Source: Clostridium magnum DSM 2767 (lineage in GTDB: Bacteria > Bacillota > Clostridia > Clostridiales > Clostridiaceae). From it: a DNA stretch of 64,000 nucleotides. A program made the translations under genes and the position numbers. The stretch spans positions 372,001 through 436,000 of the forward strand of contig NZ_LWAE01000003.1 of NCBI RefSeq assembly GCF_001623875.1. Reading direction: 5' to 3'. Below, piece by piece: positions 18,277 through 27,288 of this stretch (its first letter is position 1; every line of letters begins with the position of its first letter). The notes beneath the pieces are model-generated. The model saw nothing but the letters and a program-made list of their open reading frames with translations, made no database searches and was not told the DNA's origin.

Positions 18277-18636
18277 TTATTTTACATACTCTTCCACAAC
18301 TTTGTAAGCATACTCTATAATTTCATTGCAGGATACTCCTTGTTTCTTTAACTCTTTGCACTCAAAGGTTCCATATTTTTCAGCAATTTTACTCATAACT
18401 TCTTTGGCTAAACTCTTGGAATTATTTTGCTCTTTGCTTGTTTCTCTTCCCTTTACTGCCCCTAAAACCACAAGTGCTCCTGAAATTGCACCACATGTGC
18501 TTCCAACGGTCATGCCTGCTCCAAAGGGACTTGCTACTGAAACAGGTATATTTAATTTTTTCTCTTCATTTATAGTCTTTACTATTGACTCTGCACAATT
18601 GTAACCTTCTTTATAAATTTCTAATACTTTACTCAT
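18277..18636 (-). CDS. C_GCAxxG_C_C family redox protein
   Basis: About 119 residues from the second ATG (18636), which follows GGGGAAG at a good distance. Conserved features: YNCAESIVKTIN, GAGMTVGSTCGAISGAL and the C-terminal CKELKKQGVSC pair. The family is linked to selenium/redox and Fe-S proteins in anaerobes, but its reaction is unknown. Lies between the ATPase and NifX genes of the string. Confidence 0.85.
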   Translation of the reverse strand: MSKVLEIYKEGYNCAESIVKTINEEKKLNIPVSVASPFGAGMTVGSTCGAISGALVVLGAVKGRETSKEQNNSKSLAKEVMSKIAEKYGTFECKELKKQGVSCNEIIEYAYKVVEEYVK

Positions 18637-18662
18637 TAAACTTCCCCCATCCATACTAATTT

Positions 18663-19571
18663 TTAGTAGATAACAGTTTTTATATTATTCCACATATTTT
18701 CTATAGCTTTTTTTGCAGGACTATCAGCATAATTAGTTATTGGCTTTAATTGATTAATTGACTCCATAACGGTGTCATCATAAGGTATTTTTCCTACTAC
18801 TTTAAAGTCTTCTTCATTACAGAAATTTTCAATTTCCTTTGCCACTTCTTCATTAATGTCATACTTGTTAATACATACTAGCGTAAGAACTCCAAAATGC
18901 TGACAAAGAGCCATTACTCTCATAAAATCTTCCATACCTGATTTTGTAGGTTCTGTAACTATAAGTACTAAATCACAACCTGTTACAGAAGAAATTACAG
19001 AACATCCTATGCCTGGTGATCCATCAATTACAGTTAGTTCAGTTTCTTTTTTAAACATGCCTTTAATCTGTTTTAACAATGGCGGGTTAATATCCTCAGT
19101 TTCTTTTTTCTTAAATTCCTTACTATTTTTTCTAAGAGCACTAATGAGTTTTCCTGATCCTTCACTGCCAATCTCCATTTTTGCTCTAGACAATATTCCC
19201 TTTGAAGTTTTTGTTATAAATACATCTGCACTTTTTTCCTCTAGTAATTTAACAGCCTTTTCAGTACAAACATAAACACAGGCTCCACAGCCTTCACATT
19301 TATAAACATTTATTTCGTTATCCTTTATAGCATTAAAATTGCAGTATTTTTCGCATATTCCACACTGCGTACAAAGAGTTTTGTCTATTACAGCTTTTTT
19401 ACCTCCATAGAAGTCATCCTGCTTTAAGTCTTCTCCTTTATAAAACAGATAAAAATTAGGAGCATCCACATCACAATCTACCATTATAGCTTCTTTGGCA
19501 AGTTCTGATAAAGCAACAGCAACTGTAGTTTTTCCTGTTCCTCCTTTTCCACTTAATACTACTAATTCCAC
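18663..19571 (-). CDS. MinD-superfamily P-loop ATPase with inserted 2x[4Fe-4S] ferredoxin domain
   Basis: 302 residues starting at GTG 19571 after AAAGGAGG. Deviant Walker A GKGGTGKTT at about 8-16, DCDVDAPN, then two 4Fe-4S motifs CTQCGICEKYC and CEGCGACVYVC, and a C-terminal nucleotide-binding half (VIDGSPGIGCSV, CINKYDIN). Probably pairs with the partner ATPase encoded just upstream, whose stop codon it overlaps. Such pairs accompany NifX-like and Mrp proteins in anaerobes and are thought to handle Fe-S clusters. Confidence 0.88.
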   Translation of the reverse strand: MELVVLSGKGGTGKTTVAVALSELAKEAIMVDCDVDAPNFYLFYKGEDLKQDDFYGGKKAVIDKTLCTQCGICEKYCNFNAIKDNEINVYKCEGCGACVYVCTEKAVKLLEEKSADVFITKTSKGILSRAKMEIGSEGSGKLISALRKNSKEFKKKETEDINPPLLKQIKGMFKKETELTVIDGSPGIGCSVISSVTGCDLVLIVTEPTKSGMEDFMRVMALCQHFGVLTLVCINKYDINEEVAKEIENFCNEEDFKVVGKIPYDDTVMESINQLKPITNYADSPAKKAIENMWNNIKTVIY

Positions 19572-20391
19572 AGTGATGCCTCCTTTACGCTTTTAGCAAT
19601 ATTCTCAAAAAAGCTTCTATATTCCTTATTTTCTATAAGCATTTCTCCTGTTGAATACTGTTTTGCAATGTCTCTTCTATAAGGTAAATAACCTAGTAGA
19701 GGAATATTTTCTTCTCTACAATATTTAGTTATTATATTTTCATCACTTGTATTTTTGTTAATTACTATACCCATAGGTATATTGAACTTTCTAACAAGCT
19801 CCACTGCCATTTTTAAATCATGGAGTCCAAATTCTGAAGGTTCCGTTACAAGTATAGCTAAATCTACATTCTGAAGTGTGTTAACCACATTACAAGAGGT
19901 TCCTGGTGAACAATCCAATATATTAGTACCACTATTCATATCCTTTAAAAGCTCTTTAATAATAGGTACTGCCATTGGCTCTCCTATATTTAATACCCCT
20001 CTCCTGCACTGAACATCATCTTTATTTCCTTCCTCAATAACTCCAATAGCTCTTTTTTCATATTCTATTGCTTCATGCTTACATACAATTTTGCAAAGAC
20101 CACAGCTGTGACATAATTTTTCAAAAAGAATTATACATTCCTTTACCCTTGCTAAAGCATTGAATTGGCAAACACCAGCACAGTCCCACAATGAGTACAT
20201 TTAGCATAATCAATAAAAGGATTCTCAACTTCCACTTCTTTTTTATTAATATCTGAGGGCTTTAAAAATATAAATCCATTTGGTTCCTCTACATCACAGT
20301 CAATATAATTTGCATTTAAAACTAGTGCAAGATTGGTAGAAACTGTAGTTTTTCCTGTTCCCCCTTTTCCACTTAGTACTGCAATATTCAA
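19562..20391 (-). pseudogene. Partner MinD-type ferredoxin-ATPase, one-base frameshift
   Basis: Starts at TTG 20391 (MNIAVLSGKGGTGKTT, DCDVEEPNGF). At about 20182 the frame breaks inside the first 4Fe-4S motif: CTHCGT then out of frame. The next frame resumes CAGVCQFNAL, a second motif CHSCGLCKIVC, and the C-terminal half to 19562. Restoring one T (ACT-TGT-GCT) rebuilds the complete motif CTHCGTCAGVC and a 276-residue protein. It is either a genuine one-base deletion or a sequencing error. The collapsed copy at 1-520 shares this N-terminal half. Confidence 0.8.
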
Positions 20392-20411
20392 GCTCTATTC
20401 CTCCTCATTTA

Positions 20412-20777
20412 CTAATGGCCCATTGCATTATGTGCTGGACCTGCAATTGTTATTTCTTGCAATTCACTATTTTTAAATTTTTCTAAAGCATTATTTATAG
20501 AGATATTCCCACATTTATATGCTCTAATATCTGATTTTTCAATAATTTTAAAAGCATTTGGTCCAAGACTTCCTGTAATTATTACGTTTACATTTTCATC
20601 TACTAATTGCTGTGAGGCTGCTATTCCTGCTCCACCATCCGAGGATTGACCTTTATTCTCAACGACTTTAACTTCTCCACTTTCACTATCATGAATTTGA
20701 AAATAATCACATCTTCCAAATCTCATATCCAGTAAGCTGTAAATATCCTTTCCAGTTGCAGATATTGCAATTTTCAT
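20412..20777 (-). CDS. NifX/FeMo-cofactor-binding family protein
   Basis: 121 residues: MKIAISATGKDIYSLLDMRFGRCDYF, GAGIAASQQLVDENVNVIITGSLGPNA, and the family tail PAHNAMGH. Immediately downstream (0-1 bp) of the Mrp gene, hence co-transcribed from the promoter near 21650. Intact counterpart of the pseudogene at 539-904. Confidence 0.88.
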   Translation of the reverse strand: MKIAISATGKDIYSLLDMRFGRCDYFQIHDSESGEVKVVENKGQSSDGGAGIAASQQLVDENVNVIITGSLGPNAFKIIEKSDIRAYKCGNISINNALEKFKNSELQEITIAGPAHNAMGH

Positions 20778-21614
20778 TTACTTTTCCTCCTTTATCTCTT
20801 TTAAAATATTTTTTACTATTGAATTAGATAATTCATCTAAAATTTCGCTTGAATCTTGATAACCATGACTTGCTAAGTTACCGATTGTACTTATCATTGG
20901 CAATTCACCAAGGAGTTGTAAATTACTTTCTTTCAAGAACTCATCTACATTTTCCCCATTAAATAGCCTTATTTTCTTACTACAGTCAGGACAGACTATG
21001 TAACTCATATTTTCTACAACACCTAAAATTTTGATATCCATTTTTTTTGCCATATTTATAGCCTTTGAAACTATCATTGAAACTAAATCCTGCGGCACAG
21101 ATACCATAACAAGACCATTAATAGGAATAGACTGCATTGCAGTTAAAGCTACATCCCCTGTTCCAGGTGGCATATCAATTATCAAATAATCTAAAGTTTG
21201 CCATAATACATCAGTCCAAAATTGCTTAACCACTCCTGCAATCATCGGCCCTCTCCATATTACTGGTTCGTTTTCATTTTCAATTAACAAGTTTAATGAC
21301 ATAACCTTTATTCCATCTTCTGTTTCTACCGGAAACATATACGTATCACTAACCTCTACCTTTTTATCCTTTACTCCAAGTAGTCTCGGTACACTAGGTC
21401 CTGTTATATCTGCATCTAGAACTCCAACTTTATATCCTAACTGTCTTAATTGTTTAGCAATCATAACTGATATTGTGGATTTTCCAACTCCACCTTTACC
21501 ACTCATAACTCCTATAACATTTTTAATACAATTCATTGGATTATTTTCTATCATGCATTTCTCTTTATCTTTGCTGCATGAATCATTTGTTGGACATGAA
21601 TTACAACTTGACAT
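20778..21614 (-). CDS. Mrp/NBP35-family iron-sulfur cluster carrier ATPase
   Basis: About 278 residues from the ATG at 21614, which has a better distance to AGGGGAG than the GTG at 21623. N-terminal Cys cluster CNSCPTNDSC, deviant Walker A GKGGVGKST, DADITGPS, IDMPPGTGDVAL, and the C-terminal CPDC pair for a bridging 4Fe-4S cluster. First gene of the string Mrp-NifX-ATPases-C_GCAxxG-NifX-Fur-DUF134. A close paralogue is at 28145-28969. Confidence 0.92.
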   Translation of the reverse strand: MSSCNSCPTNDSCSKDKEKCMIENNPMNCIKNVIGVMSGKGGVGKSTISVMIAKQLRQLGYKVGVLDADITGPSVPRLLGVKDKKVEVSDTYMFPVETEDGIKVMSLNLLIENENEPVIWRGPMIAGVVKQFWTDVLWQTLDYLIIDMPPGTGDVALTAMQSIPINGLVMVSVPQDLVSMIVSKAINMAKKMDIKILGVVENMSYIVCPDCSKKIRLFNGENVDEFLKESNLQLLGELPMISTIGNLASHGYQDSSEILDELSNSIVKNILKEIKEEK

Positions 21615-21638
21615 GATTTTCACTCCCCTTAATTATAA

Positions 21639-21692
21639 TTGGCATTTGCTAATTACATATTACACCAACTTTTTATTATTGTCAAATGCCAA
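21639..21692 (-). promoter_or_regulatory. Promoter with paired TTGGCA operators for the Mrp operon
   Basis: Minus strand: TTGACA, 17-nt spacer, TAATAT. The -35 lies inside TTGGCATTTGACA. A second half, TTAGCAAATGCCAA, lies directly after the -10. Two related near-palindromes therefore flank the promoter, a layout suited to repression. Confidence 0.72.
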
Positions 21693-21708
21693 TTACATAA
21701 AAATAGAA

Positions 21709-21753
21709 CGCCTTTAGAAAATTTATATTTTTGTAAATTTCCTAAAAGCGTTT
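21709..21753 (-). terminator. Terminator after the MBL-fold gene
   Basis: Imperfect stem (AACGC..TTTAG..AAATTT with AAATTT..CTAAA..GCGTT), followed on the minus strand by TTCTATTTTT. Separates the MBL gene from the Mrp promoter. Confidence 0.65.
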
Positions 21754-21773
21754 CTCTCCAAATAATCATAATT

Positions 21774-22613
21774 TTATTTTACATTTATTATATTTCCAGT
21801 ATTATTATGAATAAAGCTACCCTTAAATTTCTCTTTAAACTCTTTTACCGCATTTTCTCCTGTACAGTGAGACATTCCTAAAATCCTGATCTGCTTATCT
21901 GTTAAAAAGTTAATTGTACTATTTAATCTTAACTCATCGGCTTCAATCAAATGAGTTCCTCCAAAAATTCCGTAGATTGGCATATTTGTTCTTTTTAATA
22001 TTGTTTCTAATATATTTACTAATCCTACATGAGAACAGCCTAGTACAACAAATAAGTAACCGTTTAATTTTATTGCCAATACAATTTCATCTAAAAAAGT
22101 ATCAATATTATATTCATCAACTTGTTTTACAAAAAAGTTTTCATTAAGTTTTTCAAAACTATTTTTTCTTTCAATATTAGAAAATATCATTATATCTTCA
22201 TTAATACTAAATATGTCTTCATTAATATATTTTATAGGAATACTATTAAGCTTAATAAATTCTTCTTCAAAAGGATTACCATTATACTTATATCTATCTT
22301 TTCCTAACAATTTATGTTTAGCATTAAAGAATTTTTCTCCCACAATTAACTTAAAAGAGCTTCCTATCTTTCCCACAAGCTTTTCAAAACCACCACTATG
22401 GTCATAATGGCCATGACTTAATATAACATAATCTAATCTACTTAAATCAACCTTTAATCTTTCTGCATTTTTAATAAAATCTCCACTTTTACCTGTATCA
22501 AATAAAATTTTAACTTCATCAACTTCTATATATAAAGATAGTCCATGTTCATTAATTAATTCTTTATTATCTCCTTGACTATTCTCTATAAGTGTTGTTA
22601 TTTTTAGGCTCAC
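21774..22613 (-). CDS. MBL-fold metallohydrolase (DHPP/MptA-synthase-like group)
   Basis: 279 residues from a GTG start that overlaps the stop of the IscU-like fragment. Metal-binding core LSHGHYDHSGG near 64-74, later GCSHVGLVNI and a GMSHCTGE motif, as in the COG1237 group that includes ribofuranosylaminobenzene phosphate synthase-like proteins. Enzymatic role unknown. COG1237 proteins are common companions of Mrp/NifX clusters. Confidence 0.82.
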   Translation of the reverse strand: MSLKITTLIENSQGDNKELINEHGLSLYIEVDEVKILFDTGKSGDFIKNAERLKVDLSRLDYVILSHGHYDHSGGFEKLVGKIGSSFKLIVGEKFFNAKHKLLGKDRYKYNGNPFEEEFIKLNSIPIKYINEDIFSINEDIMIFSNIERKNSFEKLNENFFVKQVDEYNIDTFLDEIVLAIKLNGYLFVVLGCSHVGLVNILETILKRTNMPIYGIFGGTHLIEADELRLNSTINFLTDKQIRILGMSHCTGENAVKEFKEKFKGSFIHNNTGNIINVK

Positions 22614-22768
22614 TTAACCACCACCACATATTCTCTAAATCTACTTAAATAATCTCCACAGCCCCCCTCTCCAATAACTCCTTGTCCATTTGCATTATTT
22701 ATTACCCCTGAATTTCTTGGGCACACAAAATGATCCATAACTGTATCTGTATAATTTTCTGCAAACAT
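22610..22768 (-). CDS. Truncated IscU/NifU-like scaffold fragment
   Basis: 52 residues from the ATG at 22768 (GGGGTG seven bases upstream). The sequence YTDTVMDHFVCPRNSGVI, then NNANGQGVIGEGGCGDYL, is the N-terminus of IscU-type Fe-S scaffolds, including the first cluster-ligand Cys (GGCGD). The remaining about 75 residues with the other two Cys ligands are absent, and the frame ends after SRFREYVVVVK. It has a full promoter and is coupled to the MBL gene, so it is transcribed, but a cluster scaffold function is doubtful. Confidence 0.65.
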   Translation of the reverse strand: MFAENYTDTVMDHFVCPRNSGVINNANGQGVIGEGGCGDYLSRFREYVVVVK

Positions 22769-22820
22769 ATATTTCACCCCTATTCCTATTTTTACCAAAT
22801 TATTAGAATTTACTGATTAC

Positions 22821-22856
22821 ATATTATACGAATTAAATATTGTTGTCAAATGCCAA
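22821..22856 (-). promoter_or_regulatory. TTGGCATTTGACA-type promoter for the IscU-like/MBL unit
   Basis: Minus strand TTGACA, 17-nt spacer, TAATAT, with the -35 embedded in TTGGCATTTGACA. The downstream second half-site is poorly preserved here. Confidence 0.68.
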
Positions 22857-22978
22857 TAAACACACAAAATTATGTTGCAATTTACGTTATTACTTTTTAT
22901 AATGTATTTAACAGCACAAAAACGAATGATCCATATAAATTATAGATTTTATAATACGTTTTGATACTTTTCGTAATT

Positions 22979-23112
22979 TTATCCGATGACTACACGCTCT
23001 AATACTCCCTCTTCCAAAAAATTACGTTGCGAGCGGCTACGTCTGGATTCGTTCAACTAAGAATCAGGTGGAGTTGAAACTCCATCTGATTCAAGTTTTA
23101 CTTCATCAAAAT
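22979..23112 (+). repeat. Dispersed intergenic repeat, copy A
   Basis: About 130 bp beginning ATCCGATGACTAC and ending in a hairpin (AATCAGGTGGAGTT / AACTCCATCTGATT) plus CAAGTTTTACTTCAT. A near-identical copy lies inverted at 59030-59164. A deletion derivative is at 31741-31787 and a diverged one at about 32390-32490. No coding capacity. Confidence 0.75.
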
Positions 23113-23136
23113 AGATATCACTAGGAGGTTTTACAA

Positions 23137-23979
23137 ATGTATATTTCCAATGAAACCATTGATAGATTTATCAAAGAAGATGTTCCATACATAGATTTAA
23201 CTACTTTAGTTCTAGAAATTGGTGGACAAAAGGGTAAAATACAGTTTTTTTCAAGAGAGAATGCTGTTTTATGTGGTACAGAAGAGGTTGCACGGATATT
23301 TAATAAATTAAATATAAACGTAACTAAAAGCTGTGCTTCTGGCAGCCTAATAAAGAAAAACGAAATTTTTCTTGAAGGTGAAGGAAGTGCCGAAAGCTTA
23401 CATATAGCATGGAAGACCTGCCAGAATATTTTAGATTATAGTTCAGGTATTGCTACAAAAACAAAGAACTTAGTAGATAAGATAGCTGCTATAAATCCAA
23501 ATATTTCTGTTATTACTACAAGAAAAAACATACCTGGAACAAAGGAATTAGCAATAAAAGCAGTGATAGCTGGCGGTGGATTTCCTCATAGATTAGGGTT
23601 ATCAGAAACTATATTAATTTTTAAACAGCATTTAAACTTTTTAGGCGGCATTGATGGGTTGACAGAAATACTAAATAAAGTTAAATCTAAAACCTGCGAA
23701 AAAAAAGTAATAGTTGAAGTGGAAGATTTAGAAACAGCAATAGATCTTTCTAAAAAAGGTGTAGATGGTCTTCAATTCGATAAAATTCCCTTTAATACAT
23801 TAAAGAGAAATGTAGATATTATTAGAGATATTAATCCTTCCATAGCTATTTTAGCTGCTGGAGGCATTAATGAAAATAATATTGAGGATTATGCAAAAAC
23901 AGGAATTGATGCTATTGTAACAACTTCAGTATATTATGCTAAGCCTATAGATGTAGGCTGTAAAATTGAACCATTTTAA
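23137..23979 (+). CDS. modD: ModD protein (quinolinate phosphoribosyltransferase-like)
   Basis: 280 residues, full length for the ModD branch of the NadC family. Features include YIDLTTLVLEIGGQKGKI, ISVITTRKNIPGTKELAIKA (the NadC-like RKT site is altered to TTRKNIPG), GGFPHRLGLSETILIF and LAAGGINENNI. ModD occurs with molybdenum transport genes, but its reaction is not established. Ribosome binding site TAGGAGG. It stands alone here, 10 kb from the ModABC-like genes, and ends in a strong terminator. Confidence 0.82.
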   Translation: MYISNETIDRFIKEDVPYIDLTTLVLEIGGQKGKIQFFSRENAVLCGTEEVARIFNKLNINVTKSCASGSLIKKNEIFLEGEGSAESLHIAWKTCQNILDYSSGIATKTKNLVDKIAAINPNISVITTRKNIPGTKELAIKAVIAGGGFPHRLGLSETILIFKQHLNFLGGIDGLTEILNKVKSKTCEKKVIVEVEDLETAIDLSKKGVDGLQFDKIPFNTLKRNVDIIRDINPSIAILAAGGINENNIEDYAKTGIDAIVTTSVYYAKPIDVGCKIEPF

Positions 23980-23986
23980 TGTTAAG

Positions 23987-24021
23987 AGGTATGCTAAACA
24001 TTAAATAAGCATACCTTTTTA
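23987..24021 (+). terminator. Terminator of modD
   Basis: Stem AGGTATGCT / AGCATACCT around an AT-rich loop, followed by TTTTT. Confidence 0.85.
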
Positions 24022-24065
24022 TCTTATAACTCTTCTTAAATTAAATAATAGTTATAAAACATATC

Positions 24066-24833
24066 CTATTCTGGATATACATATTGATTTTTAGGTTGCT
24101 CAGCAGGTTCTACTTTTTCAACGCTTATAATCGGTTTAATATTTTTTTCACCATCAATATTACAAGTTTCTAACTTAATTATTCCTGTAATCTTAACCCA
24201 TTCATTATTTTTCAGTATGGAAGCCTTCAACCAATCACAGGATAGTCCTACAACTTCTGTATCAGCAGCACAGCAAACCATCATCAATCTTGCAACTAAA
24301 AACTCATTTTTTAAATTTGGGTCATCTCTATATATAAAACCTATAATAGTTACTCTTCTACCTTCGTATTTATTTGGATCATTATAACAAATATCATCTG
24401 TTATATGGGTAAAATTCTTTCCATCAATAAATAAAGTACTATCCTTTAATGAATCATTTGCTGAACTTTTCTTTTGGATTTTAGAAGTATCGTTCTTAGG
24501 TTGTTTTGTTGAAACATTTGATATTACTGTTATCCCTCGTTTTGTGGCAACTTCACTATTCAATCCCTGTGGGTTTATATAAACACCAAGAAACAGTGGA
24601 ACTAAAAATATACAAAAGGAAATCTTCCTTTTACTATTTTCTGTAGATAGAGAGAGTCTTCTAAATTGAAAAATAGACAGCAGAAGAAAAATAGTAAAAG
24701 ATAAGTAGACACACTTTACCATTCTTGGATTAAGAAAAAGATAGATTTTACCAGTAGATAGCAGATTAAAAACATAACAGGTAAAACCTATAAGTATCAG
24801 AAACCATTTAAATTCACTTTTATTAAGCTTCAT
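24066..24833 (-). CDS. TIGR03943-family membrane protein (YcgQ-like)
   Basis: 255 residues. Two or three N-terminal helices, then an extracytoplasmic domain with RVTIIGFIYRDDPN and LMMVCCAADTEVVGLSC. These match TIGR03943 subunits that accompany DUF318 permeases. The start overlaps the permease stop by a few bases. In Bacillus the related ycgQR pair is linked to zinc homeostasis. The substrate here is unknown. A paralogue is at 27289-28059. Confidence 0.8.
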   Translation of the reverse strand: MKLNKSEFKWFLILIGFTCYVFNLLSTGKIYLFLNPRMVKCVYLSFTIFLLLSIFQFRRLSLSTENSKRKISFCIFLVPLFLGVYINPQGLNSEVATKRGITVISNVSTKQPKNDTSKIQKKSSANDSLKDSTLFIDGKNFTHITDDICYNDPNKYEGRRVTIIGFIYRDDPNLKNEFLVARLMMVCCAADTEVVGLSCDWLKASILKNNEWVKITGIIKLETCNIDGEKNIKPIISVEKVEPAEQPKNQYVYPE

Positions 24834-25975
24834 AATACTAATCCTCCTTTAAAAGCTAGTAAATTTGCTAGTTCTCCTATAATAAAGCAAACTAGAAAAA
24901 TCACAAAAACAAGTCTTATTACAAATTTAGTTTTAAAAGTTCCACTTAGCATAAGTGTATTCTTTATGTCTATCATTGGTCCAAATATAAGAAATGCTAT
25001 TATAGATCCTGTTGTAAACTGACCCACAAATGTTCTTGCTATAAATGCATCTGTTTCAGAACACACTGCCAATAAAAATGCTAAGCATATCATGACAAGT
25101 ACTGAATATGTCTTATGGTGTCCAACTAATGCAATATATTTCTCTGATATAAAGGTTTGCATAATTGCAGATAAAAAAGAGCCAACAATTAAAAATTTCC
25201 CAACGTCATGTAACTCTATAGTAGTATGATCAAGTACTTCTATGATTGTTGACTTAATATTATGCTTTTTTCCTATATTATGATGTAAATGTCCACATCC
25301 ACAATTTTTATGGTGGTCCTCATGATGTTCATGATGAGGCTTGAAATGGAAATTCACTCTCTTTTCAGCTTTAAATATAGAATTTTTTTCTTCCAAATTG
25401 CCAATTATATTACCAATTATCATAGCTCCGATAATACCTAAACCTGCACGTACAATAACCATGTAAATGCTGTTTGAAAAAGCGTAGTAAGTGGAAACAA
25501 GTACTACAGGATTTATTATAGGTACTGAAAGCATAAATGTAATACCTATATGTAACGGTAGTCCCTTCTTAATTAATCTTCTTGCAACAGGTACAATTGC
25601 ACAATCACATATAGGAAATACTAATCCTATTAAGGCAGCGCATATTAATCCTAATAACCTATTTTTAGGAATTATTCTCCCCAAGGTTTCTTCTGTTACA
25701 AATATCTGAATTATAGATGACAATATTGTTCCAATCATTATAAATGGAATTGCTTCTAAGACTATGCTTAAAAAAATTGTAGAAAAACCTTGCAATACTT
25801 TATTTGGGGCTAAGAAACTGAGTTTAATATTAGAATAGGAAAAATGTAATGGAGCTACTAGTAACGGAATACTTAAATATAGAATAGCTAAAAATGGCAG
25901 AAATATAGTTGCTATTAAAAACTTTTTAGCTACCCCATTCTTTTCAACTATCAATTGTTCTTCACCTCTTATCAT
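24830..25975 (-). CDS. DUF318/UPF0718 permease with His-rich loop
   Basis: 381 residues, about eight to ten hydrophobic helices. The family motifs GLVFPICDCAIVPVARRLIKKGLP and CSETDAFIARTF are present. The central cytoplasmic loop is His-rich (HHEHHEDHHKNCGCGHLHHN), suggesting metal binding. The ATG at 25975 has no clear ribosome binding site, and a TTG at 25954 with AGAGGTG upstream may be the real start. Pairs with the TIGR03943 protein. Likely exporter or importer of a metal or metalloid complex. Confidence 0.8.
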   Translation of the reverse strand: MIRGEEQLIVEKNGVAKKFLIATIFLPFLAILYLSIPLLVAPLHFSYSNIKLSFLAPNKVLQGFSTIFLSIVLEAIPFIMIGTILSSIIQIFVTEETLGRIIPKNRLLGLICAALIGLVFPICDCAIVPVARRLIKKGLPLHIGITFMLSVPIINPVVLVSTYYAFSNSIYMVIVRAGLGIIGAMIIGNIIGNLEEKNSIFKAEKRVNFHFKPHHEHHEDHHKNCGCGHLHHNIGKKHNIKSTIIEVLDHTTIELHDVGKFLIVGSFLSAIMQTFISEKYIALVGHHKTYSVLVMICLAFLLAVCSETDAFIARTFVGQFTTGSIIAFLIFGPMIDIKNTLMLSGTFKTKFVIRLVFVIFLVCFIIGELANLLAFKGGLVL

Positions 25976-26114
25976 TATGTGTATTTAATTATTGATATTT
26001 ATATTAAATACAGAGTAGAACAAGTTTAAATAATATAAATTGTTAAATTAACGTAAAATATATGCTGTTCCTAGCTTAGGAAACACTGTAAAGTTACTTC
26101 TACTCTCAAATATA

Positions 26115-26156
26115 AAAAGTACTTTGGTATATGTCTTTTCTTACCAGAGTACTTTT
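26115..26156 (-). terminator. Terminator hairpin
   Basis: AAAAGTACTTTGGTA pairs with TACCAGAGTACTTTT. On the minus strand it is followed by TATATTT. It once ended the ZnuA-type gene now left as a remnant. Confidence 0.75.
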
Positions 26157-26180
26157 CATAAAGATATCTAAATTTAGTTT

Positions 26181-26416
26181 CTACCTTAAACTATTATATA
26201 TTAATTCTAAATTATCCTTCATACTTTGAATATAATCTTTATTATCTTCCTTACTTTCAACAGTATATATCTTTTCTACTTTTGCCCCAACCTCTTTAGC
26301 AACGGTCTCTGAAACCTTTGGACTTACCATGTCCTCTACAAATATGGTTTTTATTTTATTTTCCTTACAGTATTTGATTAATTCCTCCATCTTTTTAGTT
26401 GTTGGTTCACCTTCAG
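26181..26416 (-). pseudogene. C-terminal remnant of a ZnuA-type metal-binding protein
   Basis: About 78 codons encode EGEPTTKKMEELIKYCKENK and KTIFVEDMVSPKVSETVAKEVGAKV, matching the last third of cluster A-I (ZnuA) zinc-binding proteins. The 5' two thirds are gone, and the break at about 26416-26427 abuts the truncated permease copy on the other strand, marking a rearrangement junction. Confidence 0.72.
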
Positions 26417-26426
26417 TTCACTTATT

Positions 26427-27287
26427 TCATCATTTATTCAAATATTTATTTCAGAAGAAACTATATTAAAAATAATGCCTAAAAATAAAATTATAGGTTT
26501 ATTTTTTGCAGCACTTGCTGGCCTAGTTTTTCCAGTATGTGATTGTGCAATAATCCCTGTAACTAGAAGACTTATAAAAAAAGGAGTTCCTACAGGCATA
26601 GCTATTGCCTTTATGCTTTCTGTACCTATAGTAAATCCAATAGTGCTAATTTCAACTTACTATGCATTTGCAGGAAAACTATACATACTGATTTCAAGAT
26701 TAATATGCGGAGTTATAGGTGCAGTCCTTATAGGATACCTAATAGATTTGCTACATACAGGAAAGGTATTAAAGTATAGCATTCAAGTAAATAGTTGTGT
26801 TTGTAGTTGCACTGGACATCATGATTATAATCATAATAAAGTGAAGCATAAACTTCATTTTTTATCTGATACAATCTATCATACAAGTTCTGAGACATAT
26901 GATACAGGTAAGCTTTTTATTATAGGTGCTCTTATATCAGCCTTTGTTCAAACCTATATACCAAAAAAATATATACTTTCTATCGGACAGGGTGAAGTCT
27001 ACTCTATATTAACTATGTTTGTTTTAGCTTACTTATTATGTATTTGTTCTCAAACAGACGCCTTCATTGCCAGAACTTTCCTTGGGCAATTTACTGTAGG
27101 CTCTATAATTGGATTTTTAATCCTTGGCCCAATGCTTGATATAAAAAATACATTGATGCTAACCGGAACATTTAACAGAAGATTTACAATAAAGCTTATT
27201 TTTCTCATAGTCTCCATATGCTTTGTTATGGCTGTATTTGCAAATTACATAATTCCTCTTAGCTTAAAAATTTGGGGAGGTATTTAA
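26427..27287 (+). pseudogene. 5'-truncated second DUF318 permease
   Basis: Homology to the permease at 24830-25975 begins upstream of the first ATG (26475), with SSFIQIFISEETILKI in frame, so about the first 95-100 residues have been lost at the junction near 26420. The remainder contains GLVFPVCDCAIIPVTRRLIKKG, CSQTDAFIARTF and a shorter loop with CVCSCTGHHD. The ATG at 26475 lacks a ribosome binding site. The downstream TIGR03943 gene is intact. Confidence 0.7.
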
Positions 27288-27288
27288 A

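Noticed and set aside
20170..20200. Programmed -1 frameshift in the ferredoxin-ATPase gene
   Set aside because: No slippery heptamer or downstream pseudoknot is evident, and one missing T restores a perfect 4Fe-4S motif; similar one-base losses occur in four other genes.
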